Assembly: GCA_020639295.1 (NCBI GenBank)
Contig: JACKGY010000005.1
Location: 434,001-498,000, forward strand
Length of the DNA: 64,000 nt
Direction: 5' to 3'
From: Planctomycetota bacterium
GTDB taxonomy: Bacteria > Planctomycetota > GCA-002687715 > DRQF01
The position numbers and the translations under genes were made by a program. Shown here in pieces: positions 8,682-17,476 of the stretch; position 1 is the first letter of the stretch; the number at the start of each line of letters is the position of its first letter. The notes beneath the pieces are model-generated. The model was not told where the DNA came from. It made no database searches and saw only the letters and a list, made by a program, of their open reading frames with translations.

Positions 8682-9977
8682 CTAAGCCCGCTCGATCTCG
8701 GCCCCAAGGGCCCGCAGGCGCTGGTCGATGTGGGCGTAGCCCCGGTCGATCTGGCGGATGTTCTGGATCACGCTCGGCCCCTCGGCCGCCAGGGCGGCGA
8801 TCAGCATGGCCATGCCGGCCCGGATGTCCGGGCTGGTGATGGTCGCGCCGTGGAGGCGGGCCGGGCCCACGACGACCGCGCGATGCGGGTCGCAGAGGAC
8901 GATCTTGGCCCCCATGCCCACCAGATGGTCGACGAAGAACATCCGGCTCTCGAACAGCTTCTCGTGGACCAGGACCGTGCCCCGCGCCTGGGTCGCGATC
9001 ACCAGGGCGATCGACACCAGGTCGGCCGGGAAGCCCGGCCAGGGCGCGTCATCCACCTTGGGGATCGCGTCGTGGACGTCGGTCTGGATCTCCAGCTCCT
9101 GGCCACCCGGCACGAGGAGACCCTCGCCCTGCGGCTCGGTGTGGATGCCCAGCCGGCGGAAGACCATGCGGATCATGCGCATGTCGTCGGGACGGACCTC
9201 GGCGACCTGCAGCTCGCCGCCGGTCACCGCGGCCAGACCGATGAAGGACCCGATCTCGATGTGGTCGGGGCCGATCCGGTGCCGGGCGGCGCCGAGCGCC
9301 TCGACGCCCTCGATCTCGAGGAGGTTGGTGCCGATGCCGCGGATCTTCGCCCCCATCGCCACCAGCAGACGGCAGAGTCCCTGGACGTGCGGCTCGCTGG
9401 CGGCGTTGGCGATACGGGTCGTGCCCTGCGCCGTCGCCGCCGCCATGACCGCGTTCTCCGTGGCCATGACGCTGGCCTCGTCGAGGAAGACGTCGGCCCC
9501 CTGGAAGCGGCCGTCGAGCCGGAGCTCGTAGCCCTCGTCGTCGAGCTGGATTCGCGCGCCGAGCGCCTGCAGGGCGAGCAGGTGCGTGTCGACCCGTCGC
9601 CGGCCGATCTTGTCGCCGCCGGGCTTGGGCAGGCGCACCTTGCCGCGCCGGGCGAGCAGGGGCGCCGAGAACAGGAAGGAACCGCGGATGCTGCGGGCCA
9701 TGTCCTCGTGCAGCTCGTCGCCGCAGAGCTCGGTCGCGGTCAAGGTCAGGTGCTTGTCGCCATTCCAGGACAGGGAGGCGCCCAGCCGCGAGGCGATCTC
9801 GATCATCGTCCTCACGTCGAGGATGTCGGGCATGTTCTCCAGCGTCACCGGCCCGCGCGCCAGCACCGCCGCCGCCACCGCCGGCAAGGCCTCGTTCTTG
9901 TTGCCCGAAGGCCGGTAGAGACCGCCGATGGGATTCCCGCCCCGAACCCGGAAGACTTCGTCTTGGCTACCGCTCAT
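8682..9977 (-). CDS. murA: UDP-N-acetylglucosamine 1-carboxyvinyltransferase, Asp variant
   Basis: First committed enzyme of peptidoglycan synthesis: transfers enolpyruvate from PEP to UDP-GlcNAc in the cytosol. The 431 residues show the expected N-terminal Lys-Asn (PSGNKNEALP), the double EPSP-synthase-like fold, the RGSFLFSAPLLAR region and the C-terminal segment QNIRQIDRGYAHIDQRLRALGA. In the mobile loop the usual PGGCxIG motif reads PGGDKIG, so the fosfomycin-target Cys is Asp122 (codon 9612-9614). The ATG at 9977 fits the family N-terminus; the frame runs upstream to 10283 without conservation and would overlap the divergent AlkD-like gene. It heads a run with tatA and mobA. Confidence 0.96.
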   Translation of the reverse strand: MSGSQDEVFRVRGGNPIGGLYRPSGNKNEALPAVAAAVLARGPVTLENMPDILDVRTMIEIASRLGASLSWNGDKHLTLTATELCGDELHEDMARSIRGSFLFSAPLLARRGKVRLPKPGGDKIGRRRVDTHLLALQALGARIQLDDEGYELRLDGRFQGADVFLDEASVMATENAVMAAATAQGTTRIANAASEPHVQGLCRLLVAMGAKIRGIGTNLLEIEGVEALGAARHRIGPDHIEIGSFIGLAAVTGGELQVAEVRPDDMRMIRMVFRRLGIHTEPQGEGLLVPGGQELEIQTDVHDAIPKVDDAPWPGFPADLVSIALVIATQARGTVLVHEKLFESRMFFVDHLVGMGAKIVLCDPHRAVVVGPARLHGATITSPDIRAGMAMLIAALAAEGPSVIQNIRQIDRGYAHIDQRLRALGAEIERA

Positions 9978-10140
9978 GCCCGAAGGATAGCAACGGCGGA
10001 TGACGGCGGGAGCGTGCGCCGATGTTGCGAAACGACGCAGCCCGGCAGCAGTCGGATCGGCGCTCGGCCTGACTCGATCGAGTTCGCGAACCGGGCGTGA
10101 TAGGATCCCGCCGCCGAGAAGCCGGCCATGGAGTGACGGC

Positions 10141-10917
10141 ATGCCCGAGAGAAGAAAAGCCGGACCGACGACCCGCAAGTCGTCCGTGGCCGCCACGAAG
10201 CCGGCACGGAGGACCACGGCCGATTCGAAGCCGATCGGGGTCGACGAGGTCGTCCACTGGCTGAAGAAGAAGGGGCGGCGCAAGAACCTGGAGGCGATGG
10301 CGCGCTACGGCATCCCCGCGACCAACGCGGTCGGCGTCGCCGTCGGCGAACTCAAGGACTACGCCCGGAAGCTCGGCCGCGATCACGCCCTCGCGCAGGC
10401 GCTGTGGCGAACCGGCCTCTACGAGGCCCGCATGCTGGCCGCCTTCGTCGGCGAGGCCGAGAAGCTCAACCTGAAGGAGATGAAGGCCTGGGTCGGCGAC
10501 TTCGACAGCTGGGCCATCTGCGACCACTGCTGCTTCCATCTCTTCGATCGCAGCCCCCTGGCCTGGAAGCCGATCGAGACCTTCGCCCGCTCGCGGCAGG
10601 AGTTCGTGAAGCGCGCGGCTTTCGCCCTCATCTGGGCCCTCTCGGTGCACGACAAGGAGGCGGACGACCTCCGCTTCATCGACTGCCTGCCGATCATCGA
10701 GCGGGCCGCGACCGACGAGCGGGATCTGGTCAAGAAGGCGGTCGACATGGCGCTGCGCGCCGTCGGCAAGCGCAACCGCATCCTCAACGCCGCCGCCCGC
10801 CGCCTGGCGGCGCGGCTCGTCGAGTCCGCGAACGAGAATGCCGCCTGGATCGGCCGCAAGTCGCTCCGCGAACTCGAGAGCCCCGCCGTCCGCGCCCGCC
10901 TGGCGGATCGCGCCTGA
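10141..10917 (+). CDS. AlkD-like HEAT-fold DNA alkylation repair protein
   Basis: Predicted cytosolic protein of 258 residues. After a basic, low-complexity N-terminus of about 30 residues it forms a helical HEAT-like solenoid. The segments IGVDEVVHWLKKKG, DFDSWAICDHCCFHLFDRSP, KRAAFALIWALSVHDKEADD and LVKKAVDMALRAVGKRN match the AlkD family, whose members bind damaged DNA; some are glycosylases for 3-methyladenine and 7-methylguanine. The ATG at 10141 has GGAG seven bases upstream. It is divergent from murA and convergent with the FNT channel. Glycosylase activity is likely but not certain, since several AlkD-like families lack it. Confidence 0.85.
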   Translation: MPERRKAGPTTRKSSVAATKPARRTTADSKPIGVDEVVHWLKKKGRRKNLEAMARYGIPATNAVGVAVGELKDYARKLGRDHALAQALWRTGLYEARMLAAFVGEAEKLNLKEMKAWVGDFDSWAICDHCCFHLFDRSPLAWKPIETFARSRQEFVKRAAFALIWALSVHDKEADDLRFIDCLPIIERAATDERDLVKKAVDMALRAVGKRNRILNAAARRLAARLVESANENAAWIGRKSLRELESPAVRARLADRA

Positions 10918-10935
10918 CCGCGGCCGAACCGACGT

Positions 10936-11739
10936 TCAATCGTCGGTATCGCCGCGCCGCAGGTAGGCGAGCCAGTAGATTCCCGCGACCAGGAGCGTGC
11001 CCCCGAGGATGTTCCCGCAGGTGACCGCCACGATGTTGCGCGCCGCGCCGGCGATCGAGATCACGCCGTCGTCGGCGAGGGCGATGCCCAGCGGCAGGAA
11101 GAACCAGTTGGCGATCGAGTGCTCGAGGCCGACCGCGACGAAGGCGGTGATCGGGAAGACGATGGCCAGGATCTTGTCGGTCACGCTGCGGCCGCCCATC
11201 GACAGCCAGACCGCGAGGCAGACCAGGGCATTGCAGAGGATGCCGCGGACCAGGGCCTCGGGGAGCGAGAGTTCCGCCTTGCCGCGGGCGATCTTGATCG
11301 CGGTCTCGCCGAGCCCGCCGCCGCCGAGCGGGCCGAGGTCGGCCATGGCGACCAGCGCCACGGTGCCGAGGCAGCCGGCGACGTTGCCGAGGTAGACGAT
11401 GGTCCAGTTGCGCGCCACCTCGCGCAGGCTGACCAGACCGGAAGCCCAGGCCATCGCGATCAGGTTGTTGCCGGTGAAGAGTTCGGCACCGGCGACGACC
11501 ACCAGGATCAGGCCCAGACAGAAGCTCAGGCCACCGACCACGCGCGTGGTCCCGAAGCCGAGACCGGAGTCGGTGATGGCGACGGTGTAGAAGAGGCCAC
11601 CGAGCGAGATGAAGGCGCCGGCGAGGATGCCGAGCACGAGGAGCGTGAGCGCGTCGGTCCGTGCCTTCTGCACGCCGACGGTCTCCACCTTGCGCGCGAT
11701 CTCCTTGGGCGGAAGTGCGTCCACGATGGGAGGTGTCAT
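10936..11739 (-). CDS. Formate/nitrite transporter family channel
   Basis: Integral membrane protein of 267 residues with six membrane helices, member of the FNT family of pentameric channels for formate, nitrite or hydrosulfide. Family hallmarks are AGAELFTGNNLIAMAWASG (first broken helix) and VGLEHSIANWFFLPLGIAL (second broken helix), whose His corresponds to the central pore His of FocA. ATG at 11739 with AAGGA seven bases upstream is preferred over the TTG two codons earlier. The substrate cannot be fixed by eye; an organism with PFOR might use formate. It is monocistronic. Confidence 0.94.
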   Translation of the reverse strand: MTPPIVDALPPKEIARKVETVGVQKARTDALTLLVLGILAGAFISLGGLFYTVAITDSGLGFGTTRVVGGLSFCLGLILVVVAGAELFTGNNLIAMAWASGLVSLREVARNWTIVYLGNVAGCLGTVALVAMADLGPLGGGGLGETAIKIARGKAELSLPEALVRGILCNALVCLAVWLSMGGRSVTDKILAIVFPITAFVAVGLEHSIANWFFLPLGIALADDGVISIAGAARNIVAVTCGNILGGTLLVAGIYWLAYLRRGDTDD

Positions 11740-11945
11740 GTTCAAGTCCTTCAGGGTCGAGGCGATCGCCGCGTCCCCGGCGACTCGAAGGCGACCGCCC
11801 GCTGCCGGTCACCGAGCAAGTCGCGGACCGACCCCGAGAGAACTTCCCGCCTTCACCCGAGCGCGCGGGCACGACGGCCGAAAGCGGTCGACCCCGAGCG
11901 CCAGCTCGACGAGACGACCGCCTCCCGATCTGGCCCGGTCATGGA

Positions 11946-11980
11946 ACGAGGCCGTCGCCCCGGAGGAGCGACGGCCTCGT
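11946..11980 (-). terminator. Hairpin downstream of sucCD
   Basis: A perfect 13-base inverted repeat, ACGAGGCCGTCGC at 11946-11958 with its complement at 11968-11980 and a 9-base loop, lies 25 bases after the sucD stop. It is in the right place to end the sucCD transcript, but the minus-strand sequence after it has no clear U-tract. Factor-independent termination is therefore uncertain. Confidence 0.5.
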
Positions 11981-12005
11981 GATGATGGTCCGGGTCCGCC
12001 GTCGA

Positions 12006-12878
12006 TCAGTGACCGAGGGCGAGCTTCATGGTCTTGCCCAGGTCGGCGGGCGACTTGGCGACCGGAACGCCGGCCTTCTCGAGGGCCGCGATCTTGTCGC
12101 AGGCCTTGCCCGAGCCGCCGGAGATGATCGCGCCGGCGTGGCCCATGCGCTTGCCGGGAGGCGCGGTCTGACCGGCGATGAACCCGGCGACCGGCTTCTT
12201 CATGTTGGCCTTGATCCACTCGGCGGCCTCTTCCTCGGCGCTGCCGCCGATCTCGCCGATCATGATCACGCCCTCGGTGCCCGGGTCGGCGTTGAACATC
12301 TCCAGCACGTCGATGAAGTTGGTGCCGTTGATCGGGTCGCCGCCGATGCCGACGCAGGTCGACTGGCCGTAGCCCAGCTCGCTGAGCTGCCAGACCGCCT
12401 CGTAGGTGAGGGTGCCGGAGCGGGACAGCACGCCGATGGTGCCGGGGGTATGGATGTAGCCGGGCATGATGCCGATCTTGCACTCGCCCGGGGTGATGAC
12501 GCCCGGGCAGTTCGGACCGACCAGGCGCATCCTGGAGCCCTTCAGGGCCTTCTTGACCTGGGCCATGTCGAGCACCGGGATGCCCTCGGTGATGGCGATG
12601 CAGATCCGGATGCCGGCATCGTTGGCCTCGATGATGGCCTCGCCGGCGAACGGCGGCGGCACGTAGATGACGCTGGCGTCGGCGCCGGTGGCCTCGACGG
12701 CCTCGGCGACGGTGTCGAAGACCGGAACGCCGCAGCAGTCCTGACCGCCCTTGCCCGGGGTGACGCCGCCCACGATCTTCGTGCCGTAGGCGAGCATCTG
12801 CTCGGTGTGGAACTTGCCGGTTCCACCGGTGATGCCCTGGACGAGGACCTTCGTGTTCTTGTCGATGAGAATGCTCAT
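12006..12878 (-). CDS. sucD: Succinyl-CoA ligase, alpha subunit
   Basis: With SucC converts succinyl-CoA, ADP or GDP and phosphate to succinate, CoA and NTP in the citric acid cycle. The 290 residues match the usual length. The N-terminal CoA-binding Rossmann motif is VQGITGGTGKFHTEQML, and the phosphohistidine lies in GHAGAIISGGSGKA, preceded by the conserved PPGKRMGHAG. SPADLGKTM is the standard C-terminus. It starts 19 bases after the sucC stop, the normal operon order. A 13-base-pair hairpin follows the stop. Confidence 0.97.
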   Translation of the reverse strand: MSILIDKNTKVLVQGITGGTGKFHTEQMLAYGTKIVGGVTPGKGGQDCCGVPVFDTVAEAVEATGADASVIYVPPPFAGEAIIEANDAGIRICIAITEGIPVLDMAQVKKALKGSRMRLVGPNCPGVITPGECKIGIMPGYIHTPGTIGVLSRSGTLTYEAVWQLSELGYGQSTCVGIGGDPINGTNFIDVLEMFNADPGTEGVIMIGEIGGSAEEEAAEWIKANMKKPVAGFIAGQTAPPGKRMGHAGAIISGGSGKACDKIAALEKAGVPVAKSPADLGKTMKLALGH

Positions 12879-12897
12879 TGTTCTACCTCGTCCTCGC

Positions 12898-14058
12898 TCA
12901 GGAAACCGCCGCCACGATCTTGGCCGCGGCGTCGCCCATGTCGGTCGCCGTGGTGATGGGCAGACCGGACTGCTCGAGGATCTTGCGGCCCTCGTCGACC
13001 TGGGTGCCCTCGAGACGCACCACCAGCGGCACGTTCAGGTGAACCTCCTTCACCGCCTTGCAGATGCCCTCGGCGAGGGTCGTGCAGCGGAGGATGCCAC
13101 CGAAGATGTTCACCAGGATGCCCTTCACCTTGTCGTCGCGCAGGATGATGCGGAAGGCATGTGCGACCTGGTCCGAGGTGGCGCCGCCGCCGACGTCGAG
13201 GAAGTTGGCCGGCTCGCCGCCCGCGTGCTTGATGATGTCCATCGTCGCCATCGCCAGGCCGGCGCCGTTCACCAGGCAGCCGATGTTGCCGTCGAGGTTG
13301 ATGTAGCTGAGGCCGGCGTCGGAGGCCTCGACCTCGGCGGGATCCTCCTCGCCGAGATCGCGCATCTCGACGATCTCGGGATGCCGGAAGAGCGCGTTGG
13401 AGTCGAAGTTCATCTTCGCGTCGAGCGCGAAGAGGTCGCCCTCCTTGGTCACCACCAGCGGGTTGATCTCCGCCAGCGAGCAGTCCTTGGCCAGGAAGGC
13501 CTTGGCCAGCGCCTGGAGGAACTTGATCGCCTTGCGGTGCAGGGGCGCCGGGATGCCGATGCCCTTGGCCAGGCGCAGGGCCTGGTAGGAGCGGAGCCCG
13601 ACCTCGGGATCGATCGCCTCCTTGAGGATCTTCTCGGGAGTCTTGGCCGCGACCTCCTCGATGTCCATGCCGCCCTCGGAGGAGGCCATCATCACCGGCC
13701 GCGAGACCGCGCGGTCCATCGCGATGCCGATGTAGAGCTCGTCGGCGATGTTGCTGCCCTTCTCCACCAGCAGCGTCTTCACCGGCTGGCCTTCCGGGCC
13801 GGTCTGATGGGTGATCAGGTTCTTCGACATGATCGCGGTGGCCGCCTCGGCCGCCTCGGCGCCGCTCTTCACCAGCTTGACGCCGCCGCCCTTGCCGCGA
13901 CCGCCGGCGTGGATCTGCGCCTTGACGACGCTCACGGGCGAACCGAGCTTCTCGAAGGCCGCCTTGGCCTCCGCGGAGGTCGAGCAGACGATGCCCTCAG
14001 GGACGGCGACGCCATACTCCTTCAGGATCTGCTTGGCCTGGTACTCGTGGATCTTCAT
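12898..14058 (-). CDS. sucC: Succinyl-CoA ligase, beta subunit
   Basis: Nucleotide- and succinate-binding subunit of succinyl-CoA synthetase, 386 residues. The start MKIHEYQAKQILKEYGV is diagnostic of the ATP-grasp domain; IHAGGRGKGGGVKLVKS is the nucleotide loop, and NIFGGILRCTTLAEGI plus RLEGTQVDEGRKIL form the C-terminal CoA-ligase domain. The ATG at 14058 is certain from the conserved N-terminus, although upstream frame stays open to 14172. The 157 bases upstream, to the pyk stop, should hold the sucCD promoter. It is first of the two-gene operon. Confidence 0.97.
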   Translation of the reverse strand: MKIHEYQAKQILKEYGVAVPEGIVCSTSAEAKAAFEKLGSPVSVVKAQIHAGGRGKGGGVKLVKSGAEAAEAATAIMSKNLITHQTGPEGQPVKTLLVEKGSNIADELYIGIAMDRAVSRPVMMASSEGGMDIEEVAAKTPEKILKEAIDPEVGLRSYQALRLAKGIGIPAPLHRKAIKFLQALAKAFLAKDCSLAEINPLVVTKEGDLFALDAKMNFDSNALFRHPEIVEMRDLGEEDPAEVEASDAGLSYINLDGNIGCLVNGAGLAMATMDIIKHAGGEPANFLDVGGGATSDQVAHAFRIILRDDKVKGILVNIFGGILRCTTLAEGICKAVKEVHLNVPLVVRLEGTQVDEGRKILEQSGLPITTATDMGDAAAKIVAAVS

Positions 14059-14215
14059 GGAGCATGGCCCCCAAGTGACTGTGTGATCGTTGGTTAAGTA
14101 CGTTGACCCCGGGAAGGCGGCGGGACCGCGATCGAGGCAGGCGAGTCTATTGAGGGGGGCGCCCGGAAGCAAACCGGCGCCCCCCGCCCTCGGAACGGGC
14201 TTAGCGGCGCCGGGC

Positions 14216-15829
14216 TCAGCGGCGCCGGGCCCTGGTCGCCGGGGCGCCGTGCCTCTTGTAGAGGCGGCTGAAGCGCGCCGTGGCGTCGGGATCGTCGGTC
14301 ATGTCGATGTCGCCGACCCGATGGATCTTCAACGTGTTGGTGCCGCCGCCGGTGGAGACGTTCGAGCCGGTGATCACGATGCTCAGGTCGCCGAGCCGGG
14401 CCCGGCCACCGTCCAGGAGCTCGCGCTCGCCGAGGAAGTAGAGTTCGTCGACGCTGTCGGCCTTCTTGAGCAGGACGACCTCGATGCCCCAGCACAGCGC
14501 CATCCGGTTGAAGGCCTCCTCGGTGAAGGTGGCGCCGACGATCGGCGTGTGCGGCCGGGCGAAGGAGAGCTTGAAGCAGGTGCGGCCGGAACTGGAGAAG
14601 GCGAACAGGCAGTTGGCCTTCAGCTCGCGGGCGGCCGCGGCGGCGGCATGGACGGTCGCGTCGGCGACGTCGCGACCCGGGTCCAGGGGCATCGCCCCCA
14701 TGATCCGCTCGTAGAGATCGCTGCTCTCGGTGTGGATGATGATGGCGCGCATCATCTCCACCACGGTGACCGGGTTCTTGCCGACCGCGGTCTCGGCCGA
14801 GAGCATGACCACGTCGGTGCCGTCGAGGATCGCGTTGGCGACGTCGCTAGCCTCGGCGCGGGTCGGCCGCGGGTTCTCGACCATCGACTCGAGCATCTGG
14901 GTCGCGGTGATCACCACGCGGCCACGGCGGCGGGCGGCGGCGATGATCGACTTCTGCAGGACCGGCAGCTCTTCGGCCGGCGTCTCCACGCCGAGGTCGC
15001 CGCGCGCCACCATGATGCCCTCGGCGGCGTCGAGGATGGCCGACAGGTCCTTCACGGCCTCGGGCTTCTCGATCTTGGCGACGATCGCGATCCGCGCGCC
15101 CTGCTTCTTGATCAGCGCCCGCAGCTTGCGGACGTCCTCGGCGCGGCGCACGAAGGAGAGGGCGATCCAGTCGACGCCCAGCTCGATGCCGAGCTTGAGG
15201 TCGGCGCGATCCTTGCGCGTCAGCGAGGGCGTCGACACGTTGACGCCGGGCAGGTTGATGCCCTTCTTGCCGCGCAGGATGCCACCGCAGACCACCTCGC
15301 AGATCAGCTCGTCGGCACCCTTCTCGACGCAGCGGAGCTCGAGGGCGCCGTCGTCCAGCAGGAGCCGGTCACCGACCTTCACGTCGTCGACCAGGTGCCG
15401 GTAGTTGGTGGCGACGATGCCGGGCTGGGTGTGGCTGACCCGGTGGGTCATGCGCACGCGCCGACCCACCTCGAGCAGGATCGGCTTGCGATCCTTCAGC
15501 GGCCCGGTGCGGATCTTCGGGCCCTGGAGGTCCTGGAGCAGCGAGACCGGCATGCCCAGGCGGCTGGCGACCCGGCGCACGCGGGCGACGCGCTCGCGAT
15601 GCTCGTCGTGGGTGCCGTGGGAGAAGTTGAGCCGGAAGGCGTTGGCGCCGGCGCGGATCAGCTTCTCGATCATCTCCTCGCTGTCGGAAGCGGGGCCCAG
15701 GGTGGCCAGGATGCGGGTCCGCGCCCGCGGCGGTTTCGCGGCCACCGGCGAGGGCGTCGGCTTGGCCGTCGCGCTGGGGGACTTCTTCCGGGCCCGGGCC
15801 ACCTTGGTTTCGGTCTTCTTGCTCGGCAT
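14216..15829 (-). CDS. pyk: Pyruvate kinase with Lys/Ala-rich N-terminal extension
   Basis: Transfers phosphate from PEP to ADP in glycolysis. The 537 residues begin with a basic, Ala/Pro-rich extension of about 37 residues absent from most bacterial enzymes, then ARTRILATLGPAS, the usual start of the barrel. NAFRLNFSHGTHDEHRE supplies substrate residues, IVAKIEKPEAV holds the catalytic Lys, MVARGDLGVE the Mg ligand loop, and VVITATQMLESM the signature. The C-terminal regulatory domain is present (CLFAFSSSGRTCFKLS). The start could also be a few codons upstream, since no strong ribosome site precedes 15829. The last codons contain a short direct repeat, AGCGGCGCCGGGC. Confidence 0.94.
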   Translation of the reverse strand: MPSKKTETKVARARKKSPSATAKPTPSPVAAKPPRARTRILATLGPASDSEEMIEKLIRAGANAFRLNFSHGTHDEHRERVARVRRVASRLGMPVSLLQDLQGPKIRTGPLKDRKPILLEVGRRVRMTHRVSHTQPGIVATNYRHLVDDVKVGDRLLLDDGALELRCVEKGADELICEVVCGGILRGKKGINLPGVNVSTPSLTRKDRADLKLGIELGVDWIALSFVRRAEDVRKLRALIKKQGARIAIVAKIEKPEAVKDLSAILDAAEGIMVARGDLGVETPAEELPVLQKSIIAAARRRGRVVITATQMLESMVENPRPTRAEASDVANAILDGTDVVMLSAETAVGKNPVTVVEMMRAIIIHTESSDLYERIMGAMPLDPGRDVADATVHAAAAAARELKANCLFAFSSSGRTCFKLSFARPHTPIVGATFTEEAFNRMALCWGIEVVLLKKADSVDELYFLGERELLDGGRARLGDLSIVITGSNVSTGGGTNTLKIHRVGDIDMTDDPDATARFSRLYKRHGAPATRARRR

Positions 15830-15916
15830 GGCGAGCAATGTAGCGGCCGGAGCCACGGGCGGAAAGGGCTCAGGGGGTCAATACCCTCGAGGCGGGGACG
15901 CCGCCGCGCCGGCGGC

Positions 15917-17041
15917 TCAGGAGGGACCGAGCAGCCGGTCCTTGTTGCTCTCCCACCACTTCTCGAGTTCGCGGATCTTGGCCAGGACCTTGGCGCTTCC
16001 GGCATCCGCCTCGAGGCCGATCGTCCGGCCCATCAGCTTCTCCAGGGCCGCGATCGCGGTCTCGCGCAGGACGTAGTCGTCGCTCTTCAGCACCGGGATG
16101 ATGTGCGGGATGGCCCAGCGGGCCTCCATGTCCATCAGGTTGGTGAGCGCGGTGGATCGCACGTAGTCGGCCGAGTCGCCGAGGAGGCCCACCATGGCCT
16201 GTTCCACGCGCCGCCCCTTGAACTCGGCCAGGTCGACCGCGGCGGCGAATCGCTTCGGCCCCTCGCTGCTCTCGAGCTGCTTGAGCAGCTTCTCGAGCCG
16301 GGCCTGCTGTTCGGGATCGAGCACCGGATCACCCGAGACCGGCGCGACCGGACCGACCTCGTCGACCGGCGGCGCGACCACGACCGGGCCCCGCTCCTCC
16401 AGCTCGGCGATGCGGCTCTGCAGGGCCGCGAGGCTCTCGTCCAGGGCGTCGAGCCGGCGCTCGACCGCCTTGAGGCCCGGCGCGAACTGCTCGTCGATCC
16501 GCCTCAGACCCTCGTTGAGCCGATCCTCGCCCTCCTTGCGGAAGCTGCTCAGCTCCTTCATCCGGGTGTCCAGGTCGGTGCGCAGGCCGTCCGACAGACC
16601 GCCGAACTGGCGGGCGAGATTCTGGATCGCCTCGCCGTTCTTGCGCAGGAGGCCGTGCACCTGGGCCAGCTTGCCCTCGCGGCCGCTCTCGTCGGCGCTC
16701 TCCTTCAGGTCGAGAGCGACCTGGTCGGCGAGGTTGCGCTGCTCGGCCTTCAGTTCCATCAGCGCGGTCTCGAGGCGCTGCAGCTTGCGGGCGCCGTCCT
16801 CGCCCCCGCCGATCCCGAGGATCGCGTCGCCCCAGAGGGCCATGATCACGCTGCCGCCGAGGAGGCCGAGGACCACCGCCAGGACCAGGGTCGCCATGTT
16901 GTTGCGCCCCGCCGGGCGCGGCTTCTTCGAGGGCCGGCAGCGCTCGTGATAGATCTTGCCGCCCTCGATGGTGATCCGGTTGTCCGCGATGTCCTTGAGC
17001 GGGATGCTCTCGTGGCACTCGTCGCAGAAGTAGATCTTCAT
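15917..17041 (-). CDS. Zinc-ribbon, membrane-anchored coiled-coil protein with C-terminal HEAT repeats
   Basis: I do not recognise a named family. The 374 residues show a clear order: an N-terminal metal-site-like motif (Cys6, Cys9, His32, Cys35 in FCDECHES...IYHERC), one membrane helix (about 47-68), a long coiled coil (about 75-240, rich in Leu/Glu/Arg heptads), a Pro/Val linker, and HEAT-type repeats (about 265-340). The zinc-ribbon end should be cytoplasmic and the coiled coil and HEAT part periplasmic. AAGGA lies upstream of the ATG at 17041. The gene lies downstream of a HEAT lipoprotein and a 33-residue membrane peptide on the same strand, which suggests a shared envelope role. Confidence 0.85.
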   Translation of the reverse strand: MKIYFCDECHESIPLKDIADNRITIEGGKIYHERCRPSKKPRPAGRNNMATLVLAVVLGLLGGSVIMALWGDAILGIGGGEDGARKLQRLETALMELKAEQRNLADQVALDLKESADESGREGKLAQVHGLLRKNGEAIQNLARQFGGLSDGLRTDLDTRMKELSSFRKEGEDRLNEGLRRIDEQFAPGLKAVERRLDALDESLAALQSRIAELEERGPVVVAPPVDEVGPVAPVSGDPVLDPEQQARLEKLLKQLESSEGPKRFAAAVDLAEFKGRRVEQAMVGLLGDSADYVRSTALTNLMDMEARWAIPHIIPVLKSDDYVLRETAIAALEKLMGRTIGLEADAGSAKVLAKIRELEKWWESNKDRLLGPS

Positions 17042-17103
17042 CCCGTCGTCCTTCTCGTGCTCGCCGCGGCTGGCGCCCCATCTTGCCCGTGGTACCGAGG
17101 ACG

Positions 17104-17127
17104 CGCGAGGGACACGAGTCCCTCGCG
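17104..17127. repeat. Perfect 9-base inverted repeat in the leader of the zinc-ribbon/HEAT gene
   Basis: CGCGAGGGA at 17104-17112 is complementary to 17119-17127 with a 6-base loop. It lies 63 bases upstream of the start at 17041 and 135 bases below the stop of the 33-residue gene. It could be an upstream terminator, an attenuator or an operator. No U-tract follows on the minus strand. Confidence 0.5.
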
Positions 17128-17261
17128 GAAATCCCCGGCTCGAGGCGCACCAGACCCCTCGGCCGGCACGCTCGACTATAGGGACTGCCAACCGGGGAGG
17201 TAAGGAACGGGGCTTTTGCCGGCGATTCGGGGCGATCGGCGGTCGAACCCCGATCCGGGAC

Positions 17262-17363
17262 TCAGACCCGACCCTTCTCCTGCTTGCGCGACTGGATGAA
17301 GGAGGTGACGACCACCAGGAGGGAGGCCAGCCAGACGATGCCGATCCAGGTCCAGATGCCCAT
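17262..17363 (-). CDS. Candidate 33-residue single-pass membrane protein
   Basis: A short frame coding 33 residues: Trp-rich start (MGIWTWIG), one membrane helix (about 5-22) and a basic tail (SRKQEKGRV), giving an inside-positive topology with the C-terminus in the cytosol. Its ribosome site is weak (GGCGG). The frame lies alone in a 435-base space between two same-strand HEAT protein genes, and its hydrophobic-then-basic design is unlikely in random GC-rich DNA. I cannot give a function. Confidence 0.45.
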   Translation of the reverse strand: MGIWTWIGIVWLASLLVVVTSFIQSRKQEKGRV

Positions 17364-17476
17364 GACGCCGCCGTTGCGTGGAGGTTCGGGCGCAGGCCGG
17401 TCCCCGCGACCGGCCGCCGAGAGCTTAGCGTCCGGATGCCGGGGGGCAATCCCTCGGCACCCGGCTCGATCCGGCG

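Noticed and set aside
9978..10283. An N-terminal extension of MurA
   Set aside because: The extension is not conserved and would run 143 bases into the oppositely transcribed AlkD-like gene at 10141.
14200..14235. Direct repeat AGCGGCGCCGGGC at the 3' end of pyk
   Set aside because: Two short copies in Arg-rich codons; too small and GC-rich to suggest an attachment site or mobile element.
14090..17203. A 1037-residue plus-strand open frame
   Set aside because: It runs antisense to pyruvate kinase and the zinc-ribbon/HEAT gene, both well supported. No domain is visible in it.
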